From: Amphimedon queenslandica
Lineage: Eukaryota; Porifera; Demospongiae; Haplosclerida; Niphatidae
DNA: 29,877 nucleotides
NCBI RefSeq assembly: GCF_000090795.2
Contig: NW_003546399.1
Span: 23,921-53,797, forward strand
Reading direction: 5' to 3'
A program made the translations under genes and the position numbers. Below, in pieces: positions 19,513 to 24,103 of the stretch. Numbering within the stretch: position 1 is the stretch's first letter; each line of letters starts with the position of its first letter. The notes under the pieces are model-generated. The model was not told the DNA's origin and ran no database searches. It saw only the letters and a program-made list of their open reading frames with translations.

Positions 19513-20938
19513 TCCCTCCCCCCCTCTCCCTCTCCCTCCCTCCCTCTCCCTCTCTAGGTAAGACATTTAGGAAATGACGAAGTACACATAGTGTGGAGTG
19601 AGCACTGGAGAGACTACAGACGCTCTATATTAAAGACACAATTTGCTGACGTCCTACTAATAATATACCCACTGCCCAATGGACTGTACAGGATACAAAT
19701 AGACAAGAAGAATAATGTAAGAGAAGTAGTAAGAGGGAGGGAATGGGGGAGAGCACATGTGCAGGTGAGAAGGTGTATCCTTTCCTCCTACTCCTCCTCC
19801 TTTTTGATTCCTCCTCTTCTTGTCCACTCTAGATTCAGTTTGGCCCTCTGTATGATGGTATAGTAGTTGATGGCTCTAGCCTCTCTCACCTAGTGAGGGC
19901 AACGGCCATTAATGCATTGAGAGTAATGAGGACACCTTTGTTCATGTACAGAGGAAAGTGAGTCTACCTCATTATATGAAGTACATGATTTAATGCTCTA
20001 TTAGTTGCATAATATGCATTAACTTAAAAAATAGATTATTAAATAATAATGATTATTATAATATTAAGAATATTGTTATTTTAATCTGTATTAATAATAT
20101 CAACTTTTATCAAAAGTTGCTAATTTTCACATGTTAGCTTTATAATTAGCAGCCCTGCTTGTAATTATATTAGTTCTTATCCCATTAAGTCATGTACTGG
20201 ACTGTATCCTGGTGTATTGTAATCCTGTTATTGTGTTAATATGATTTCTCTTCCTCTTTCCTACTCTGCCTGTATCCTCTCTCATTCGTCCATATATCCT
20301 ACTCTCGTTTCCCTTTTATCTTCTTCCTCTCCCTTTCTCTAGATATGAGGACAGATGGAAGTATATACAGTCCGTTACCTCGAGAACTGTTCCCTCTACT
20401 TACGAGGATTTCATACAAAGCGTTATACACCCTCAGGCTAAAGCCACCCCTACCCACCCACCACTCAAGCTTGTGCTATCGGCGACTTCGACGCAGCAAA
20501 ACGAGTTAAGCTCTAACCGTCTTTCTACTCCACCTCCCCTCCTCTCCTCTCTTGAAACAAGATGGACTCTGGGTTCATTTGAGCCTAGTCATCAACCGAC
20601 CAATAATGAAGATATGGATGGTAAGGTTACTCTCACTCTCTCTCTCTCTCTCACTCACTCTCTCTCTCTCTCTCTCTCTCCTCTTCTTTTTTGACCTTTT
20701 CTCTCTCTGCTCTATTAGAATGTCCTAATTCACAGACTCAAACTGATCATATACTGCCAGTAGGAGAAGGTCAGTCATGACATCATATGTCTCTGTTCTG
20801 AATTGTGACCTTTCTCTCTCTTTCTTACTCTTTCTGTCTCTTTCTCTTCTCTGTCTCTTATTAATATCAGAACTAAGTCTAGAAGGCTCATTAGGCTGTC
20901 ATGACAATGTTACTATTGATACTAACCCTCAGACATGA
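1..20938 (+). CDS. RALGAPA: Ral GTPase-activating protein alpha subunit (RALGAPA1/2 type), 5' partial, 32 exons
   Basis: The family is the catalytic alpha subunit of the RalGAP heterodimer, which pairs with RALGAPB, switches off RalA/RalB and is restrained by Akt in insulin signalling. I propose exons at 1-40, 579-791, 1159-1325, 1662-1733, 2060-2202, 3173-3479, 3797-3919, 4588-5818, 6270-6496, 6826-6924, 7070-7225, 7521-7646, 7709-7831, 9322-9537, 9756-9929, 10383-10493, 11948-12083, 12135-12178, 12236-12388, 12634-12687, 13930-14062, 14969-15162, 15211-15392, 15772-15879, 16035-16112, 16285-16408, 17912-18067, 19558-19716, 19833-19957, 20343-20620, 20719-20769 and 20871-20938. All introns are GT-AG, all phases fit, and the sum is 5571 nt (1857 codons with stop). 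Similarity to human RALGAPA is visible in nearly every exon, for example [34 protein letters not shown] and [15 protein letters not shown]. Compared with the roughly 2036-aa human protein, some 250-350 N-terminal residues are missing upstream. The subunit identity is firm; the paralogue split is vertebrate-specific. Confidence 0.93.
41..578. repeat. Intron with two copies of a dispersed ~190-bp repeat (minus orientation)
   Basis: Most of this intron is repeat. The block AAATTCAATTTCGATCGGAA followed by AGTTTCTACAC occurs twice, with the matching TTTCTAC at about 201 and 390, a spacing of about 189 bp. Its reverse complement (GAAAGTTTAAGCT.ATTCCGATC) recurs at 8101, 8957 and 9140 and, more diverged, at 29303-29830. 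A near-palindrome CCCTGTACTATTATAGTACAGGG lies at 296-318. No coding potential was seen. Confidence 0.75.
792..1158. repeat. Intron with imperfect inverted-repeat element (about 903-1068)
   Basis: GTGGTTTTTCAA at 903-914 is mirrored by TTTGAAAAAACTAC at 1055-1068. Between them lie repeated TTTTGCAAATT and CCTAATTT/AAATTAGG pieces, giving a partly palindromic AT-rich unit of about 166 bp. This looks like a decayed MITE. Target-site duplications are not clear. The last 40 bases are the CT-rich acceptor tract of exon 1159. Confidence 0.4.
2203..3172. repeat. 970-bp intron with simple repeats
   Basis: The intron holds an 8-bp repeat (TGCATGAA)n around 2509-2553, scattered ACATGT units, GTTTCATG/CATGAAAC inverted pieces near 2980-3045 and an (ATT)n tract at 3115-3172 running into the acceptor. 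A TACCGTATTTCCTCGAATAGG segment near 2257 looks like one end of a dispersed element, but no partner end was found. No exon was recognised. Confidence 0.55.
3480..3796. repeat. Intron with CT tracts and a palindromic ACATGT/AGGTAC block
   Basis: CT tracts lie at about 3509-3537, 3670-3692 and 3762-3794. Between them, about 3564-3634, is a stretch of TGTACATGTAC(C/A) units containing both ACCTGTACATGT and ACATGTACAGGT. It can therefore pair with itself over most of its length. The last CT tract serves as the polypyrimidine tract of exon 3797. Confidence 0.7.
3920..4587. repeat. Intron with scattered ACATGT units and a long CT acceptor tract
   Basis: ACATGTAC-type units are scattered over about 3952-4115. 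From about 4430 to 4583 the + strand is almost purely C and T, leading directly into the CACAG acceptor of exon 4588. Long open frames over this tract (Leu-Ser on one strand, Arg-Glu on the other) come from the CT repeat and are not genes. Confidence 0.75.
4588..5818 (+). CDS. RALGAPA: RALGAPA exon 8: large exon encoding the disordered, phospho-rich linker
   Basis: This 1231-nt exon, by far the largest of the gene, starts in phase 0 with [20 protein letters not shown], which matches the end of the human helical block. It then enters about 370 residues rich in Ser, Thr, Pro, Gly and Asp with no fold I recognise. The human protein has a disordered linker at the same place. Basic-site phosphorylation candidates include NRRSSSP and PLRRSNSDS, similar in kind to the Akt/14-3-3 sites known in human RALGAPA, but the residues are not alignable by eye. 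A run of ten glycine codons (4948-4977, mostly GGA) is a coding microsatellite. The donor at 5819 is GTAAGT and leaves phase 1, matched by the acceptor at 6270. Confidence 0.88.
6016..6220. mobile_element. MITE-like element, ~205 bp, TA target site
   Basis: The element has 15-bp terminal inverted repeats: CCGTATAGCGCTTTA at the left and, read from the right end inward, CCTTATAGCGCTTTA, one mismatch apart. TA flanks both ends (6014-6015 and 6221-6222), a duplication typical of Tc1/mariner-like or ISL2EU-type elements. The interior contains sub-repeats around CCGTGAAATTTTAGC and GCGGTTAGC. There is no open frame, so it would be a non-autonomous copy. It lies in the intron between exons 8 and 9. 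Confidence 0.72.
6270..15392 (+). CDS. RALGAPA: RALGAPA exons 9-23: central helical region
   Basis: These fifteen exons encode the middle of the protein. Recognisable blocks against human RALGAPA1 include [13 protein letters not shown] (6270), [18 protein letters not shown] (6826), [10 protein letters not shown] (7070), [11 protein letters not shown] (7709), [12 protein letters not shown] (10383), [20 protein letters not shown] (12135/12236), [17 protein letters not shown] (12236/12634), [18 protein letters not shown] (13930) and ETTSPECL (15211). Exon 18 (12135-12178) is only 44 nt and exon 20 (12634-12687) only 54 nt. Introns range from 48 nt (15163-15210) to 1490 nt (7832-9321). Most introns here are phase 0, so single-exon skipping would often keep frame. 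Residues 60-72 of exon 9322-9537 follow a Ser/Thr/Pro-rich, weakly conserved patch. The acceptor at 9756 was chosen over one at 9780/9781 because it keeps frame. Confidence 0.86.
6497..6825. repeat. Intron with ~125-nt pyrimidine tract at the acceptor
   Basis: The first half has no recognisable feature apart from one ACATGT unit pair. From about 6700 to 6822 the + strand is nearly all C and T, ending in the CTCAG acceptor of exon 6826. Confidence 0.7.
7832..9321. repeat. 1490-bp repeat-filled RALGAPA intron
   Basis: The intron is made largely of the dispersed family also seen at 41-578 and 29170-29877, here in plus orientation. GAAAGTTTAAGCTCATTC starts at 8101, 8957 and 9140, with a weaker copy at 8233; the last two are 183 bp apart. 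The copy at 9029-9048 contains the perfect palindrome CCCTGTACTATAGTACAGGG. A complete MITE (8558-8842) is inserted within it. A small hairpin lies at 8366-8387. No exon was seen. Confidence 0.75.
8558..8842. mobile_element. MITE, 285 bp, perfect 17-bp TIRs, TTAA flanks
   Basis: GGCCTTTTCACACTGGC (8558-8574) is repeated exactly, in reverse complement, at 8826-8842. Both ends are flanked by TTAA (8554-8557 and 8843-8846). TTAA duplication is the signature of piggyBac-type insertion, although the TIR does not start with the usual CCC. A TTA duplication of PIF/Harbinger type cannot be excluded. The interior has further palindromic pieces built on GATGCGCAT and TGCGCATTAA. It has no transposase frame. 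Perfect TIRs suggest a fairly recent insertion into the older repeat around it. Confidence 0.85.
9538..9755. repeat. Short intron with (TTA)n tract before the acceptor
   Basis: A (TTA)n run of about 16 units (about 9698-9748) ends just before the CTTTAG acceptor of exon 9756. An inexact ACATGTACATGT pair sits directly after the donor at 9538. Confidence 0.65.
9930..10382. other. 453-bp intron, AT-rich then pyrimidine-rich
   Basis: The first half has AT-rich sequence with CCAAAAATTTATTTTTGG-like palindromic pieces that resemble the element at 903-1068. The second half (about 10150-10380) is pyrimidine-rich and leads to the CCGTTAG acceptor of exon 10383. No gene was recognised. Confidence 0.5.
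10494..11947. repeat. 1454-bp RALGAPA intron dominated by simple repeats
   Basis: Contents in order: a donor built from the repeat itself (GTACATTGTACATGTACATG); a minus-orientation copy of the dispersed family at about 10555-10660 (GCTCAAACTTTCTACATA); ACATGT arrays at about 10677-10714, 11034-11073, 11100-11145 and 11770-11847; a palindrome-rich TAGTATTA region at about 10797-10910; and (ATT)n at about 11516-11567. Two CCACGCCC/CACGCCCAC motifs lie near 11269-11291. No exon was seen. Confidence 0.75.
11770..11847. repeat. Longest ACATGT array in the window (~13 units)
   Basis: About 78 bp of uninterrupted ACATGT hexamer. The unit is its own reverse complement, so any part of the array can pair with any other part on the same strand and the array has no strand polarity. 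Shorter arrays of the same unit occur in many introns and intergenic gaps of the window, but not in exons. Confidence 0.92.
12688..13929. repeat. 1242-bp RALGAPA intron: MITE, ACATGT units, AG and CT tracts
   Basis: The intron contains the MITE at 12916-13197, ACATGT units around 13210-13290, an (AG)n tract at about 13578-13600 and a CT tract at about 13830-13920 leading to the TTATAG acceptor. A piece matching GTGTCCGACCCACGAG (about 12763-12780) recurs inverted near 8484 (CGTGGGTCGGACA), suggesting a further dispersed repeat. No exon was recognised. Confidence 0.65.
12916..13197. mobile_element. MITE-like element, 282 bp, CACTA-starting TIRs
   Basis: CACTACACAATCAAAAG (12916-12932) and the reverse complement of 13181-13197 (CACTACACAACCAAAAG) differ at one base. 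Inside them a second pair is inverted: GCCTGAATCAG near 12940 and CTGATTCAGGC near 13142. ATTGCCCAAAAT occurs twice in direct orientation. Starting with CACTA recalls the CMC/EnSpm superfamily, but a clean 2-3 bp target duplication is not visible (AAA on both sides is possible). There is no coding capacity. Confidence 0.65.
14063..14968. repeat. 906-bp RALGAPA intron with AG tracts then a long CT tract
   Basis: (AG)n-rich stretches lie at about 14252-14270, 14343-14375 and 14467-14487. A pyrimidine tract of about 150 nt fills 14813-14965 up to the CTACAG acceptor. The tracts are complementary. (ATT)n runs lie near 14095-14125. No exon was recognised between them. Confidence 0.7.
15393..15771. 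repeat. Intron with a ~110-nt CT acceptor tract
   Basis: The donor is TG|GTAACT. ACATTGTACATTGTACATGTACA units lie around 15592-15612, and a nearly pure CT tract covers about 15651-15766 before the CTACAG acceptor. Leu-Ser and Glu-Arg open frames here are products of the tract. Confidence 0.72.
15772..20620 (+). CDS. RALGAPA: RALGAPA exons 24-30: catalytic Rap/Ran-GAP domain
   Basis: The block opens with [16 protein letters not shown] and RELKHLDS, then enters the GAP domain: [19 protein letters not shown] (16285), [19 protein letters not shown] and [10 protein letters not shown] (17912), and [20 protein letters not shown] (19558). In Rap1GAP and tuberin the Asn of RH(I/L)GND is the catalytic 'Asn thumb' that completes GTP hydrolysis. 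Here it is the AAT codon at 19573-19575, so the domain should be active. FGPLYDG and VRATAIN (19833) and TYEDFIQSV (20343) close the domain as in human RALGAPA. A phase-0 intron falls one codon before the RHLGND motif. The presence of the Asn thumb separates this gene from RALGAPB, whose equivalent domain lacks it. Confidence 0.94.
16409..17911. repeat. 1503-bp RALGAPA intron with alternating CT and AG tracts
   Basis: In order: CT at about 16428-16446; AG at about 16543-16585 and 16702-16720; (ATTT)n at about 16983-17010; a CT tract of about 165 nt at 17062-17226, part of it (CT)n and part CCTCCCTC; AG at about 17417-17450; ACATGT arrays at 17500-17565; and a final CT tract at 17874-17900 before the acceptor of exon 17912. 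No exon was recognised. Confidence 0.72.
18068..19557. repeat. 1490-bp RALGAPA intron flanking the catalytic exon
   Basis: An AG-rich tract begins within the donor (GTAAGAGGGAAAGAGAGAG, from 18068). Further AG tracts follow at about 18155-18180 and 18590-18631, with an ACATGT array at 18537-18577. A tract of about 95 pyrimidines (about 19460-19555) abuts the CTAG acceptor. A 49-nt segment with splice-like borders lies at 19228-19276. No exon of the conserved protein is missing between exons 27 and 28, because KVRHLGND joins directly. Confidence 0.75.
20719..20938 (+). CDS. RALGAPA: RALGAPA last two small exons and stop (divergent C-terminal tail)
   Basis: Exons 20719-20769 (51 nt) and 20871-20938 (68 nt) are joined by phase-1 introns and end in TGA at 20936-20938. 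With the end of exon 30 they encode an acidic, Ser/Thr-rich tail of roughly 75-100 residues beyond the conserved YEDFIQSV end of the GAP domain. The human protein ends about 15-20 residues after that point, so the tail is a lineage feature or a weak prediction. The donor at 20621 (G|GTAAGG) is strong. Reading through it would instead add a low-complexity Leu-Ser stretch and stop near 20692. No domain is recognised in the tail. Confidence 0.62.
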
Positions 20939-22056
20939 TAAGGGAGGGGAGAGAGGAAGAGGGGGAGGAGGTCTACCATGCATTGACTATTTATCACTAG
21001 CATTCCACATTTAACAGCAGTTACAATCATCATCATCAACTTTATTATTATTAACTCTCTGTCATTAATTAATTTTTAGCAAATGTAATAATAATAATAA
21101 TAGTGATATCGTGTATAATAGTAATGATGGTAATATTGTGTTACTGACTTACTACAATACTACACAAAAATACCACAAAAACCCTTTAATTTGTATCAGC
21201 TCCTAATGAGGTATTACCTAGTCACACCAACAATCAGTTCTCACTCCCCATATGTCTTCATTCTCCTTGCCACCATACTTCAAGCTTCTTCTTTCCCTCC
21301 CTCCTCTCTCTCTCTCCTCTCCCTATCTCTCTTTCTCTCTCTCTCTCTCTCCCTCCTCTCTTTTTCATCAACCCCCTCAACTGATCCTGTGTATATATAA
21401 ATGGGGAGGTGGTTGTTTACCATTTCTACTTGTTTGTTGGCAAACGATCCAGTGGTATATAATTACCCTGACCAGCAGTAAGGATTCACTTCATGCAATC
21501 ATTGGCATATATGGTAAAGGGTGTGCTTCAAAGAGATGTCAATGCATTTATTGAATTAGTTAAAGATTGAGTCATGCTGTCATTTTTCTTTTATAGCTAC
21601 AGTACATGTATAATTGAGCCTGTATTTCTTATCTGTATATATATTACATTAATAATCATTGTGCAGTATTTCTGGATAGTATACACCTTTTCTCTACATT
21701 GCTATAACAGTTGCTTTCTCTCATTTTCGTTCTCTGGTCTGTGTCACATAATCTCTCTCTCTGATCTCTTTGCTTTTTGGCTTGTTTTTTTCTTTATTAA
21801 GCAGCTGCTTGCTAGCCTGCTTTCATTTTAAAAATATAATTCTCTGGCCTCATAATATTATATTTATTGCCTGATTTGTGTACAGGATATCATCAGAGAG
21901 GTGATAAGAAGTTTAGTTAAAATTGAATTTGTGCCATAAATGAATAAGTAGAGCCTCCAGGGTCCCACTACGTGTACCAGTGTTGTGCCACTGGTCGCCC
22001 TCGCTCCAGTATCGCACTAGTACTATGGTCAATGGTTAGTCTTTTAAAAGGTGTTA

Positions 22057-22062
22057 AATAAA
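22057..22062 (+). terminator. Candidate poly(A) signal of RALGAPA
   Basis: This is an AATAAA hexamer about 1.1 kb after the RALGAPA stop, in AT-rich sequence. It is the first perfect + strand match I noticed downstream. It would make a long 3' UTR for such a genome; variant signals nearer the stop are possible. Confidence 0.3.
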
Positions 22063-22326
22063 ATAATTTAAAAACTTGTGCGTGTGTGTATGTGTATGTA
22101 CAACTGGTTGAGATAAAATAATGTATATAGGATAATTATAGATATATTATAATAATCTGATCATAGAGAATGAATGAATGAATGAGTATGATGATGATAA
22201 TGATTATAAGACAAAATGTTAGCTGTATTGTGGAGGGAACTTATCAACAAAATAATTTAAAGTGATGATAAAATAATAATAATAATAATAATTACCGGTA
22301 TGATAAAATTAAATTTCTCTCAAGAG

Positions 22327-22332
22327 TTTATT
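22327..22332 (-). terminator. Candidate poly(A) signal of the forkhead gene
   Basis: AATAAA on the - strand, about 180 bp after the forkhead stop codon and roughly 265 bp from the candidate RALGAPA signal. The two genes would end tail-to-tail without overlap. Confidence 0.4.
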
Positions 22333-22509
22333 CCTGTGCAGTTGGTAAAATAGCAATCAAAATAATAATAATAATAAAGAATATAATTGGATAATCATAC
22401 AGACCTGTGGAGAGGAGAAGAGAAGGAAGAAGAAGAAGATTTAATCATCAGTGTATTATGGAGAATCAAGAGGATAAAGGAAGAGGGGATTATCTTGTCA
22501 TAGAGGCAT

Positions 22510-23931
22510 CTATGACATTGATGCTGAGCTACATATTGAAGTAGCTGTGTAAGGACTGCCTACTGAGCTATTGTTACTTGCAGTGGTGTTGTTAGAGAGA
22601 GGATTGGTTAGTCCTGGGGTTGAAGTGGGCTGTGGCGGTGGGATATACGAACTACTCACACCCAATCCATGAGACGTGTGTGGTGGAGGAGGGGGAAAGA
22701 AGGACATGGGGTGGTTAGGAATGACCGGGGTGGTTGGCATGAAGAGAAACTGCTGCGTCCCTGGGGAGAGGGGGGTTAGGCCGGAAAATGGCATCGTTCC
22801 TGTTATCCCAGGGCTAGGAAGACTCGGTAGTCTGTATGGTAGTTGTGAGTTTAGTAAAGGGCCACACGTTGTTGGTAAACTGTTGAAGGAGGACGTTGAA
22901 TTGATGCTGTTCACTGTTGTGCTTCCTTCCCCACTTGTTGACGATATGGCGGCGGCCGCGGAGCCCCCAGCCTTGAGGAGAGAGTCCATGTTGAATCCAA
23001 AACCTTGAGTCTTGCCAAACGGAGATGCAATGGGAGGGAAGAATGGAGCCGAGTTGAGATACGGATTAGGCTGTACGGCGTGCATCCCGGCTGGTGCTAG
23101 GGTTGTTGCATGTATAGACTGTGGTGGGGGATGAGGATGAGGTGGGAATGGATTATAAGCGTACGCTCCACCTGCACCAGGCTCGTGTGGTAGCATGGAG
23201 TATGCTGGCATACCTGAGAGAGGTGGAGGGTGTTTGTGTCCTCTCATTGCTGCAGCAGCAGCCACAGCAGCAGGGCTGCCATAAAGACCCTCGTGGCCGT
23301 GTCTACGGGAGACCGGTCGCCTCCTCAGTTTACCGGTTGTTCCACCGATGAACATTATATCGTCGCTGGACGGGTCCAGGGTCCAGTAGTTTCCCTTTCC
23401 AGGGTCGTCGTAAGGACGAGGGACTTTTACAAAGCATTTGTTGAGTGAGAGGTTGTGTCTGATGGAGTTCTGCCAGCCTTGCTTGTTCTCTCTGTAGTAG
23501 GGAAAGTTCTTCATGATGTAGTCGTAGATACCGCTCAATGTGAGCTTTCTCTCCGGGCTGGACCGTATGGCCATCACTATCAGTGCGTTATAGGAGAATG
23601 GGGGCTTTTGGTACTTTCCGCCACCTTTCTTTTCGTCGTCTCCAACGCTCTCGTCTTCATCTCCTTTGTCATCTCTGGAGCAGTCGCCATCAGCTGATTC
23701 CATCTTTATGTGTGGATGGAGTCCACCTGCGCCTTTGTCCAAACCTGCAGTCCCAAGGAGATCGCTCTCTCCTTCCCATGACCCGTTGCTGGATGGCGTT
23801 GGTACCATTTCGTCTCCAGTAGATAGAAATCCATTCATTTTGTTGCTGCTGCTTGTATTATTACTTTGTGGTGATCGTCCAGTTCCTGGTGTATCTTGTA
23901 AACCAGAGTGAACCATGCTAGCCAGAAGCAT
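22510..23931 (-). CDS. FoxG: Forkhead transcription factor, FoxG type, single exon
   Basis: A 473-residue nuclear DNA-binding protein. The forkhead domain spans about residues 106-205 (23317-23616), running from [13 protein letters not shown] through the recognition-helix sequence [19 protein letters not shown] to [10 protein letters not shown]. The wing ending [12 protein letters not shown] is diagnostic of the FoxG/BF-1 family, which directs anterior neural fate in bilaterians and acts as a Groucho-dependent repressor. One extra residue (Met) precedes FIGG compared with vertebrate FoxG1. N-terminal to the domain lie an acidic/Lys stretch and low complexity. C-terminal to it are Ala-, Pro/His- and Ser/Asn-rich runs and an eh1-like FNMDSLL (313-319). 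The frame is uninterrupted, so there is no intron in the coding region. The start at 23931 gives [10 protein letters not shown]; the Met at codon 6 is an alternative. It runs opposite to RALGAPA. Confidence 0.92.
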   Translation of the reverse strand: MLLASMVHSGLQDTPGTGRSPQSNNTSSSNKMNGFLSTGDEMVPTPSSNGSWEGESDLLGTAGLDKGAGGLHPHIKMESADGDCSRDDKGDEDESVGDDEKKGGGKYQKPPFSYNALIVMAIRSSPERKLTLSGIYDYIMKNFPYYRENKQGWQNSIRHNLSLNKCFVKVPRPYDDPGKGNYWTLDPSSDDIMFIGGTTGKLRRRPVSRRHGHEGLYGSPAAVAAAAAMRGHKHPPPLSGMPAYSMLPHEPGAGGAYAYNPFPPHPHPPPQSIHATTLAPAGMHAVQPNPYLNSAPFFPPIASPFGKTQGFGFNMDSLLKAGGSAAAAISSTSGEGSTTVNSINSTSSFNSLPTTCGPLLNSQLPYRLPSLPSPGITGTMPFSGLTPLSPGTQQFLFMPTTPVIPNHPMSFFPPPPPHTSHGLGVSSSYIPPPQPTSTPGLTNPLSNNTTASNNSSVGSPYTATSICSSASMS

Positions 23932-24027
23932 AGAGACAGAGAGAGTGAGAGAGAGTAGGCTTTGAGAGGTCCTGTTCTTCTATCAGTTTCTGAGAAATAT
24001 AATTGAAGAGGGAGAGAAGGACAGGTG

Positions 24028-24040
24028 TATATATATATAA
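24028..24040 (-). promoter_or_regulatory. TATA-like element upstream of the forkhead gene
   Basis: TTATATATATATA on the - strand, about 100 bp before the forkhead start codon. The position would allow a short 5' UTR if transcription starts some 30 bp downstream. A dinucleotide repeat can mimic a TATA box, so this is tentative. Confidence 0.3.
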
Positions 24041-24096
24041 TTGTAGTCTCCAAGAGCAGGAGGTCTTTTTCAGGTTCGCTTGTAACAACTTCTAGT

Positions 24097-24103
24097 GTAA
24101 ACA
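24097..24103 (+). promoter_or_regulatory. Forkhead-consensus binding site GTAAACA
   Basis: GTAAACA is the core site for forkhead proteins and lies about 170 bp upstream of the forkhead start codon. It could serve autoregulation. A 7-bp match is expected by chance about once in several kilobases per strand, so the evidence is weak. Confidence 0.3.

Larger units (their letters stand above)
20939..22509. other. Convergent intergenic region between RALGAPA and the forkhead gene
   Basis: About 1.57 kb with no gene recognised. It should hold both 3' UTRs, since the two genes end toward each other. AATAAA on the + strand at 22057-22062 could end RALGAPA. AATAAA on the - strand (TTTATT at 22327-22332) could end the forkhead gene. 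There is a CT tract near 21300-21360, (AAT)n near 22270-22291 and 22361-22377, and a 7-bp-stem hairpin at 21976-21995. Confidence 0.6.

Noticed and set aside
1..20938. RALGAPB or tuberin (TSC2) as the identity of the large gene
   Set aside because: RALGAPB shares the overall layout but lacks RHLGND and FHVSTRMP, and tuberin diverges outside the GAP domain. The GQEDK, SGLGWEV and [11 protein letters not shown] stretches and most upstream exons fit RALGAPA.
21960..22030. tRNA gene in the GC-richer patch after RALGAPA
   Set aside because: Only one short stem is present. No cloverleaf, anticodon arm or A/B box promoter could be found.
22676..23911. Several + strand open frames opposite the FoxG gene
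   Set aside because: They are antisense shadows of a conserved forkhead coding region and show no family of their own.
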